A stretch of DNA of 64,000 nucleotides from Phlyctochytrium arcticum (lineage: Eukaryota; Chytridiomycota; Chytridiomycetes; Chytridiales; Chytridiaceae). Under the pieces are notes generated by a model that worked only from the letters and a program-made list of their open reading frames with translations, was not told the DNA's origin and did no database searches. Positions 33,939 through 43,140 of the stretch are shown in pieces; position 1 is the stretch's first letter, and the number at the start of each line of letters is the position of its first letter. The DNA lies in assembly GCA_025602905.1 (NCBI GenBank), contig JAHLKI010000014.1, forward strand, positions 558,001-622,000, written 5' to 3'. The translations under genes and the position numbers were made by a program.

Positions 33939-34758
33939 ACACTGTCTTGAAGTAGGATGGTGAGGGCGGAACTTTGGAGGAGACTCGCGACTTCGTTTAC
34001 TTAGAGTTTTCTGTAGTAGAACTGGACTTGCTGGTCTCCTTTGAGGATTCAACACCACCCCTCCGTGAAGTAGCGCAGGTTCAAGTTTGTGACAACTCGG
34101 CTCGTCAGTATCTTTATTACATTTTTGATTCACGCGTCGCGTACTAGTTCCTATTATTGGCTATTATTGGCTGTTGACCGTCCTTTACCTGAGGTAGTTA
34201 GCGGTAGCTTTTGTACCTAGCTACTCACTTTATATGACTCAAGTCTTCTGGACATCCCCTCCTACTCCTTTAGCATTACTTTACGCCTAGTACTTCATTC
34301 AATAAATTATAGTTTTGCTCAACAACCCTGAACCAACGAGTCCTGTTATAAAGTTGCAGTGATAGACTCGAAAAAACGAGCTACGAGTCGTTATGTTTGG
34401 GACATTTCACTACTAAGCTAATCAAAGGTGAACAGCTGAAAATGTCCAACCGTAACGCTCGATACTACGACCTTATTCAGCGTCGATTTTAAGTCAAACG
34501 ATTCGCAGTAAGAAAGTATACCCTATACATCAAACATCGGTCCAATAAAGAATACGCCTCTACGGCTAACAAGCATCAAATATCGGTCCAATAAAGAATA
34601 CGCTCTACAACTAACAAACATCAAATATCGGTTCAATAAAGAATACGCCTCTACGACTAACAAACATTAAATATCAACGACTAACAAACATCAAATCTCG
34701 GTCCAATGGAGAGTACGCCTCTACGACTAAAAAGCACTATATAACTACAAACAAGGGT
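33939..34758. other. Gene-free AT-rich stretch with satellite
   Basis: Downstream flank of the integrase gene. Contains the 46-bp satellite at 34527-34740. No coding frame supported. Confidence 0.5.
34527..34740. repeat. 46-bp satellite, about 4.7 copies
   Basis: Units start near 34527, 34573, 34618, 34664 and 34688 with consensus parts CATCAAATATCGGTCCAATA and AAGAATACGCCTCTACGAC. The fourth unit is truncated. The array ends just before the stop codon of the HECT-like gene. Confidence 0.8.
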
Positions 34759-37700
34759 TCACTTGGCGTTGAAGCTCAATACGCCCTGTTTCCCAAACCC
34801 CGTCATATACGCGTCCCAGCAGTTCAACAAGTCTGCGGGATTCTCGAAGTTGCGGCCCAGAATCAGACGTCGACTGCAGGTGTTGGTCTTTGGAGCATTC
34901 TCATCCCTCTTAGCCAACCGCTTCCCTTCATCGAATGCTTTGTTGACCGCATTGACACACTCCGCGTTGTCCATCCCTCCAGGGTATTGATCGACGATGT
35001 GAGCATACCTGTGAACCTTCGAACTTTCCTCCCATTGTAGCTCCAAGGCGGCCAACCGCAATTTCTTGTCTTCCCAAAAGACCCCAACCTTACCTTGGTA
35101 AGCGCGACTGCCACAGACCCATTGGAGGAAGTCCTCCACTTGGTCTTGGGTCCATTCATCACGAATGTGACTCCGGAGGGCTGTCTCAAACTCTTGTTGA
35201 AGAGGGAAGGGCGTCCTCGACGTAAAGTGCAGTGTGAAGTCGGCGAGATCCGCGGGGGTTGGTTTGTAGACTAGGAGTTGACTGATGGCGCCCTTTTCTT
35301 TGTCCAAGAAGTCGCGGACAGGTTGGAAGGACGACCAGAGCTGCATTCCCTCACTCATGGCCTTCAGGGCATGACGGCGCGCCTGCTTCCATTTGTCCTC
35401 CAGAGCCCTCGGAAGGCGGTGGATCTCAAAATGAGTAGGTGCTTCGCGTAAAATGCTCATGATAGCAGACTTATGCGCGGAAGGTAGGTTAGTCCATGTT
35501 AAAGTGCCTCGACTGGATAGTATTTGGTGGATGTTGGGGTCCAGGAGAGACCAGTCGATAGTGCCGGTAGCATCGGTTGTTGCTAACATACATGTGCTCA
35601 AGAGGCACGGATTAAGCTTGAGCAGGTGGCTGTTATGAACCAAAGAAAAGACAAACAGCCATCCAATGAACTTGTAAATGCGTAGCTGAGCTTCTGTCGG
35701 GCCGTCAGGAACGAGATCGTAGGGAAAAGCGCACGGAATGAAGGTGTCGCCGTAAGTCTTCGAAAAAACACAGTCAATTGTGGTTGAACCTTCACGTATG
35801 ACAGTAACCTTACCTTTTCAAACAACGGTAGCCCTTCCAGCGCCTTCGTGGTAAACTCTTCAAAAGTGGCGCCTATTACCGACCGTGTCGGTCCCCCCGC
35901 ATCCACGGCTTTGTACGCTGTCACCAAGGGAGTCACCCTGAGAGAGTACCGGGCTTCTGTTAGTCGAGAAGAAACTTGAGAAGAATAAAAAAGGCGATAG
36001 TGTACCTGACAGTGCTCCCAGAGTACATGATTCCTGCAAGCTTGGGATCATCACCAATTTCAATGAACACCTGACTGCAGAATGAGTCTGCAAGATCGGC
36101 GATGTCGTCGGCTAGTTTAACTGAAATTGATTGGGCTTTTCTGACACGAGCTGGTTTCAGGAGGTTCAGTTGCTCCTTGACGTCCACACAAATTCCGACA
36201 ATGCGACCGAATTCGGTGCTGGTTCGGAACACCTCCGTTGCCTGTTCTTGATCGAGAAAGTCCCGGAGAACGATGTTTTCCGCTGGGACGAACGGTTGTA
36301 GCAATTCCTCATGGTCGTACAGGTCGTCTTCGCTGTTGCCCTCAACCGCACCGAAAGGGCTAAGGGAGATGAAATGAGACGCGGTAGGTTCGAGAAAGTT
36401 GTTTGCTACCATGCCGCCAGCTTGGACGGAGTGGTCGATTTCAAGCATCCACGGACTGTCCGTGATGAGGTCCGCGTTGTGAAAGTCATCCGGAACTTGG
36501 GCTAGTTCCGGGATGAGTATGGGTTCCATAGTCTCGATCGGTTCATCGACTCTGCTGGATAGAGAGACATGGCGACTGCGTGGGAAAGTGAATTCCCTGT
36601 CAATGACCGAGTCCGTGTCTGACGTGAAATTCGATGAGGTCCTCCGGTTTGTAATCATGGGGTAAGGTCTGGCGGGTGGTTGGGTGGACGAGGAAGGAAA
36701 ATGGGGTGAACGAGAGCGGCGACTGGAAGTTGACAATCGGGAACTGCCAATGGGAGACTGCGACCGACGGGGCTCCCGACACAATTCCTCGTATCGGACT
36801 GCTAGAGCCCGAAGCTCCTCCCCGAAGTTCGGACTGATAAAGCCCAGGTACATCCTATAGATCGGCCAGTCTTCTTCCGTCTTCTGCCCACGTTGTAAGT
36901 TGGTGAATCGAGGAATGTGAGAGGCATTCCATGATTCTGATAAGGAGTCGATTATACTTCCACTAGGTAGGTAGTTGCAATCCTTGAGGCGCTGCGCCTG
37001 TGACTGGAAAATCACCAGGTTGCTCGTGTCGATGTACTGAAATTGGTACGGTAAGCCAATCAAAGTTGATGGACATCATGATTCAGGATGGATCTTACCT
37101 GATACGCCAAATCTTGTGCTTCCCGCCGGAATCGCTGTGCCAAGGATCCCCCTTCCGAAAAAGCCTTTTCCATATCATAGTCTTGCCTCAGTAGAGATGG
37201 CAAGTTATGCACGAAACCCAGCCTTAGTTTCATGACCATCTCGGCCATAATTTCCGAAGCGCTTGTTACCCGGGGTTTTATGGAAAAAGATGAGGTCTGT
37301 GATAACAGAGAGAGTCAATCAATGTTACAGGGCTAGCAAATACACACGCTCTGATGCCAAATTTGCTCACCGAGGCACGAAAGTTGAAACTATCTTGAAT
37401 AGACCGCGGATGAGGATTTAAGAACACGGTTGCTTCAACTCCTACACCTATGGAATACATGTCTGATTTGAAATTGAATCGATTCAAAGAAGGGCTGCAG
37501 GTTCCATACCGGTGGGCTTTTCCACAGACTGCAATTTGGCCTTTTGGCGACTCCTCCTGGCTCCGCTGGCGGCCGTCGCAACGTCTTGTCTACGGATGAA
37601 CGTGCTAGCCTTCTGGCTCGTACGGGGGACTCTTCCGGCAGCAGTTCGTTCTTCGATGGGGGTGGGAATGCTGACATCCAAAGGAGGTAGATTGAAACCG

Positions 37701-37951
37701 GGATTTGTGGAGAAAATTTGTCCAGCCGACCTTAGAGCAGAGTTGTTGTGTCCGAAGACCCTCGTTTGTGCGTTGTCTATGGCGGCGACGTATGCGGGTG
37801 TAGCGGTGATCGTTGACGTTGCAGTGATGGAGCCGACATGATTGATATTCTGGAGGTTGCTGGAACTTGAAGTTGGCAGTGCGAGCCCAGGTGATCCGAC
37901 CATTGTGCCAACTCCAGGAGTAATGGTCCTCTCAATGAGTATCTTGGTCAT
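34759..37951 (-). CDS. HECT-type E3 ubiquitin-ligase-like protein
   Basis: Exons in transcript order are 37951-37510, 37447-37371, 37296-37099, 37036-36006, 35937-35814 and 35757-34759, giving 956 residues. The N-terminus is disordered (RRQDVATAASGARRSRQKAK) and the middle is Ser/Arg-rich. The C-terminal ~430 residues show the HECT pattern: AVDAGGPTRSVIGATFEEF, FEKVKTYGDTFIPCAFP, RIYKFIGWLFVFSLVHN, DFLQWVCGSRAYQGKVG. Near the end comes PKTNTCSRRLILGRNFENPA, where the Cys (codon 34876-34878) is the predicted ubiquitin-accepting residue. The domain is divergent, so activity is inferred. An in-frame exon upstream (38311-38051) ends in TAG. The gene sits in the transposon-rich island, beside the integrase-core gene. 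Confidence 0.7.
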
Positions 37952-38050
37952 GGTTTGTAGACCTGCGGTAAGGGAGAAGATGAAATGGTATCAGGCAAGG
38001 TAGAAACTACTTGAAATAGAGGTATTAAGTGCTGCTCTACCTGCGACTTG

Positions 38051-38311
38051 CTAGGTAAACATTTCATCCAAAGGCAAAAGCTTTCCTTGAGAGTCAGAAG
38101 CGTAAACTCTCCACTCTGCCTTGTTAATGCTGTTCAGCATACGCTTGCTGAATTCTGCCATGAGTGCATAGCAGAGATGGTGGGCTGATTGCCATGTCTG
38201 GGGTGACTGTTCCCAGTTGTTAATGATGGTATTGTTTGCACGGACCTCCACCGGGAGAGGGGCATTAAGTAACAGGGGTTGGTTGCAGGGAAGGGCATTG
38301 GGGACTTCCAT
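38051..38311 (-). CDS. 86-codon ORF, possible true first exon of the HECT-like gene
   Basis: Encodes MEVPNALPCNQPLLLNAP ... EWRVYASDSQGKLLPLDEMF. After its TAG (38051-38053) the frame reads CAA GTC GCA G, then a donor GTAGAG. A ~90-nt intron ending ACCGCAG would lead in phase into GLQTMTKIL, the start of the HECT-like frame. So it is either a separate small gene or a first exon interrupted by one nonsense codon. Confidence 0.35.
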   Translation of the reverse strand: MEVPNALPCNQPLLLNAPLPVEVRANNTIINNWEQSPQTWQSAHHLCYALMAEFSKRMLNSINKAEWRVYASDSQGKLLPLDEMFT

Positions 38312-41185
38312 AAGTGCTACTGATGCTGACCCTAATCAGGATGGGAAGTTACTGGTTTGAATCTTGAAAGGTTTTCGACCAAACGACGGACGGACACGTT
38401 TGACTGGAATTTCTAGGTAGATCCGCTACTCCGACTCCGACTCACCGGTTAACCACAAAATTAACCACAGGGGTCGGTACCTCGGTACCTTTGCCACGGA
38501 TGGTGTTTGAGGGTGTGGGGTTTGAGGATACCTTTGACAGACGAGCGGAGCTTGTGGCGCATTTCTGCCGTAATCGTTGTCACATGACCTGCCAAGACCT
38601 GCCACTCTTTCAAACCTGGCTGAGAGCTTTGCCTCCAGCTTTGCCTCCAAAATCCAACCCTTGTTAAAAACCTGGTGCTCTGCCATAATATGCACTCCAG
38701 AGCGCCAAATGACCACTAGCTTGTGCCGTTTGTTGAGAACGGCTTTGCCAAATGTGAATTACATAATAAAAGCTTGTGTGTGCGCAGAAAACAAGCTTGT
38801 CCATCCTGAAAATCAGCCAGAAAAAGCTATTTTCTGGGCAAAGTGCCCCCCATCCTACGACCATGACTGCGCAATGTAAGGAGCTCGGCAGGGTGTCCTA
38901 CCAACCTACTATAGAGATATGTACATCGCATAGAGCTTCTGCTGATGCAGCTCAGCAGCTCTAAACGTGCCCATTTTCATGCAATGACCTTGTAGAACCT
39001 AGATCTGAAGCAATGATGACACCCTGCCTAGACTTGAGTTGAAGACAAAATTAAAGCCTGGACCTGATGCATCGAACAATAGCTAGTTTTGCCCCTGTAT
39101 CAACACGATTACCAAGACCCGTACCTGAGCCAAAGAACGACACCATAGCCTTGGCCTGAACCAAACACCAGAGCTCGGTCAACCGAAACTTACGACTGAA
39201 ACTGGAAGTTGTACATAGACCAGAGTATGAAAGCAAAGTCCATCCCGCTGTGAATCCACTCCAGAGCAGACTCCAGAGAATCGCATCAAAGTACGAAAGC
39301 AAGTTCCCTCGCCCCGACACTAAGGCCGACGCGAAGGACCATCAGAGTCGTTCCGTTCCGACTTTCGCTCCTACCGCCTGTCGTCCAAATTAGTCCCCAT
39401 AAACCGGTTGGGACCGTCCGATGCCGAAGAGCTTTCCAAAGGGCGATCGTAGTTCGAGAATATGCGTTTTGGACTTCAGGACAGTGTGCGATATGAAATT
39501 ATTGATAGTACTGTGTGTAGAGAAGGTTCAACTCTTGGTCAAGGGGGGGAGGGTGGAAGACCTCCACTTATAAGCATGTTGCCATTCTTCTTCATGTAAT
39601 GACTATGAGACTCATCACTGGTTACGACTCAGTACACTTTGTCTATACGCGGTCCGCCAAAGCGTTGGCGCATTCGCTTGGGAGCTGCCTTGAGCGCCCG
39701 CTAGGCGAGCTTGCTGCTTAAAGCTGACTGTCTTGGTTAGTCTCTGAAATTTTTCTGGTTGTCTGGATCTCCTGATGTTCCTCAGTCAGGATTAAACTGT
39801 CCTACAGATCAGTACGGGAATTTGGGTCTTCTCGGCCGTCTATATTTGGATCTGTCCGGCCGTACATCTCCTGCCTCTCTATAGGTTGGACCAGACTTGC
39901 CAAATTGCCAGCTGCAAAGCCTTGTTCGTTTGATCGCCAGGTGATTCTTTCTTGTTGTCTCGCCTTGTTCGAAGTATGGTCAGCACTCATATTTGTTTCG
40001 CGGCGAGACGGCCCAGGAGACGGTCGAGGGATTCAAAGGATGGCGAGTGCATCATAGATCATCTGTAACCACTGTAGTTAGTTTTGTGGATTCATTGGCT
40101 GGCCGTCTGGAAGGAGGTCTCTATTTTTGTCCGCTCTACGGGAAATACGTCTACCTCGAGACGGGTATGCTTCAACCTCGCTTTCTTCACTATCGCACGA
40201 TTCGCACCTGCTTTGCGCGTTGGAGTCGGTTTGCGGGTGTGATGGTGGAGGATCAAAGAAGATGGGATATTCATGTTCGATTTCTTTGATCGACTCCAAG
40301 ATAGTATAATTGCCTTCACCGTCTGATATGAGAAACTTCTGGTTGCCCAATATCAACAGACCCTACATACAGCGGTCACGATAGAAACCGGCACTTTGCC
40401 TCTGTAGGTAGGGTGGCCCCTGATCTGTGCACTCGATTTTCCGACAGTTGCATCAAGATCTCATTTAGCTATCTTAGCATGCTGTCCAATTCTTAATCAT
40501 GTTGGTAACGGGTTGCTTGAACAACTTCCTATTGGTAATGCAAGTTTCGATGTTTACAGCTTCCACTATACCGTCTTCGATCAATTACAAATTTTTCACA
40601 TCAAACACATCCCTTCCTTTCTGTCTTTCCTTTCAGTCCAGAGCCGCCAACACCAACCGGCAGGGCTGGGGTAGCGAACCCCAAACTTTCCCCCACTTTA
40701 AAGAACAGAATCTGAGCGGCATCAAAGAGATATCGGAAAGCCAAGTGAATGTGCGGAGTGGATGAGGAGATGATAAAGAAAGGAAGTGTAATGACGAACC
40801 GATTTCTGCCTATGCTTCGGGTCTGTCGAACAAAATCACCAAATTCAACATATTCTCATGTGATGCGAGCCCTGTGTTTTGTACATTCACGAGTTCGGTA
40901 CAGAGAGGTGCTGCTGAAGTTGATGAATTGCATGAAACCGCAGGACCAGGTTCAAATCACCTGTACCTCAGGCTAAATCTTCATTCTAAATCTATAGCTC
41001 TAAGTGACGAACTGAACTGATGCTCTAACGAACCCACCACAGATTAGAACAGAAACTTGATGCCAAAATATAGCAATGAATGATCGAAGATCTGGTACGG
41101 TTCCCTTGAGGGTCACAGTTACAATTTACACAATATGTCACAATTGATCAGATCGTATGCATCTTCGAACGCAGCGTCTAAAGTT
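38312..41185. other. Long stretch without a supported gene
   Basis: About 2.9 kb of sequence with only short ORFs and no recognisable domain. Features such as TTGCCTCCAGCTTTGCCTCCA duplicated near 38630 and an LTR-like CTTATAAG region near 39568 hint at eroded transposon sequence. I could not identify polymerase, gag or transposase motifs. Confidence 0.35.
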
Positions 41186-41276
41186 GCTCCCGTTCGCACC
41201 CGACGCATCTCCCCGTTCGCACCCGGCTTACGTAAAGTAGTAAATTACTACTTTACGTAAGCCGGGTGCGAACGGG
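41186..41276. repeat. 65-bp perfect palindrome plus an outer half-copy
   Basis: Positions 41212-41243 and 41245-41276 are exact reverse complements (32-bp arms, one central A). The arms contain CCCGTTCGCACCCGG and TTACGTAAAGTAGTAA. The sequence CTCCCGTTCGCACCCG occurs once more just outside on the left (41187-41202), and the right arm also continues GAGCG. The sequence could extrude as a long hairpin. Confidence 0.9.
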
Positions 41277-41445
41277 AGCGACTCCAGCTTTCCGACTTCG
41301 CCCGAGCAAAGTCGCAAGTACAGTAGTTTCCCCCTCGTGTAGTTCCCCCTCCCCCGTTTTGTTATAAAAGCCGAGAGTTTGTCGCCCCCCCTTGGAGGAG
41401 AACCAGACTCGAATAAAAGTTCAATATATACTCGTATTTGTTGCT
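41277..41445 (+). promoter_or_regulatory. LTR-like promoter and polyadenylation segment
   Basis: GTTATAAAAGCCGAG (TATA box near 41362) is followed about 60 bp later by AATAAAAGTTCAATATATAC. This spacing is typical of the R-U5 part of an LTR, as in a solo LTR. Exact ends and a target duplication were not found. Confidence 0.3.
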
Positions 41446-42234
41446 ACTTTCTACTTTGCCTACGATCTGTCCCTGCTGCCTGTTGCATGCCGGCATGATC
41501 GGAGACTGTGGCAGCTGCAGATGTGGAAGTTTGGACACCGGTTCGCATCAATTGGGAAGACGCAGTCGTGATCGCAGGCTGCAAAAGTTGACTTGGCCCA
41601 GTCTGCGGGATAATGGCTGCAATTGCCATAAGCGGTTCGGTCTGCTTGCGCTTACGGCCTCGAGCCATGGTGGCAGTTGGGGAATGGCAGTGCAAGGGTA
41701 GAGGGTAGTGTGAGGCGGCGAGTCGGGGATCGTACTATGGTAGAAAAGGGTGAATTGTGGTCGAAAATGTGAATTTCGAAAAAAACTTTGGCGAAATGTC
41801 AAAAGTTGAGCGGAGTGTGAAATGCCTTGTTCACCACTGGACTTTCCGCGAATTATGCGTAATTTCGCTGGACTTTCCGCGAAAAATGTGCACATACATG
41901 TGGTTATATATGGAGGATATGGAGAAATTGATGCCGTCCTCCCGGGAATCAACTGCAAACTTTTCTCTACAAGCAATCGCTACAAGAAACCATGAGTATG
42001 ACTGCACAGCGGCCCTATCACTAGCGCTAGGCGGCTAGGAGGGTACCCCAAGGATAATTTTACGGAAAACTTTACATATGTACAAAGCAAGATTCTATGA
42101 GATTTTGGATTTCAAGATCGTATATCGCAATCGGGCGAAACCGTCGCAAGGGATAAGGAAAACAACGTCGGTCGACGCAACGCGCACCATCAGTCCATCT
42201 CTATGTCCTGATGCCGCCGGCTTGTCAATGCCAA
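41446..42234. other. Region with short repeats and no supported gene
   Basis: CTGGACTTTCCGCGAA occurs twice in direct orientation (41837-41852 and 41868-41883). A minus-strand ORF near 41444-41668 starts MARGRKRKQTEP (AT-hook-like) but has no other support. Confidence 0.35.
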
Positions 42235-42680
42235 CTACACCGACACGCCAGATGACCTTCGAATCTTTACTTTCAGGGGGGAATATGGCAATCGACTAGG
42301 GGAGATATTAAGAGGATCCACCCGCTTGCGCGGCTTGCAGGCGAGTGTGTATTGCTTTAGCTTCCGAATCCTTTCCATGACGATCTCAACTTGTACGATT
42401 GATTGAGCTATATCCATATCTGCGGATATAAGTTTCGGAAGCTCAAAGGTCCCAACTTCCACAGCCACGAACAACTTGTCAACCAGATGCACCTCGTATA
42501 CCCGGCCGCTGGCTCCTTGCAGGTGAACAGCTAAGTTGAGCATCGCTGCAGAGCTTTCGAATGCTTTATACCCAATTTTCAGAAACGAAATGCAAGAAGC
42601 GATTACTCGTGCCAAGTCCTTCTTCGCCTCTGCTGCCTTTGCATCGGGAGACTTGATTTCCCAGGAGGAAATCGACCTGT
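42235..42680 (-). CDS. Hypothetical ORF, probable internal/last exon
   Basis: The open frame after an acceptor-like TTACACAG near 42680 encodes ISSWEIKSPDAKAAEAKKDL, then helical and strand-like segments (VYEVHLVDKLFVAVEVGTFE), and a basic C-terminus (PLKVKIRRSSGV). The amino-acid composition looks coding. Upstream exons are not identified, and the family is unknown. It could be accessory cargo of the neighbouring transposon-like gene. Confidence 0.3.
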
Positions 42681-43140
42681 GTAATGGAATTAGTGTGAAC
42701 TGTATTGTGTAAGCAGTTAATGTCCTCGTTGTCATAGTGATGAGTGCGGTAGGCTCCGTCCATAGCACGTGAGGATCGCGTAGCTAAGCCTCCGGCGAAC
42801 CGCATGAATCCCCGCTGCTCTCAGTAGTAGCCACACCCATTCCGGCTAGGCCAATGAGTGTGCTACCGCTCCGAGAGAGCATAATAAAGGAAGAAAGGAC
42901 ACCGGACGGAGGGAGGAGAACTCTCAACGTCGAATTCCACACACACACAATCACAAACAAAACACAACAGTAACTTGTATTACTTCAAGAGCCCAAAGTA
43001 CACAAGGCTGATGCCTCGGATCCCGTTCCAGTGTGGTTGGGGACCAGGTCGTTTCGTCTTCCTTTGCTTGCACCATTCCTGTACGCTCGCAAAGTCAACA
43101 CTACGATATTATAACCTTTATGATCAACAAAAGCGGCCTT
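42681..43140. other. Intergenic region within the island
   Basis: Contains an AC-rich stretch near 42940-42970. A short minus-strand exon candidate (VLTLRAYRNGASKGRRNDL) could extend the gene to the right, but the required intron (45 nt) is short. Confidence 0.3.

Noticed and set aside
39511..39810. Solo LTR (TGTGTAG...CCTACA)
   Set aside because: Termini are only roughly inverted, no 4-6 bp target duplication matches the ends, and no primer-binding site or polymerase fragment is nearby.
39051..40360. Retrotransposon gag/pol remnants on the minus strand
   Set aside because: Short ORFs lack any recognisable reverse transcriptase, integrase or zinc-knuckle motif.
40945..40980. tRNA box-B-like GGTTCAAATCA
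   Set aside because: No upstream box A and no cloverleaf pairing.
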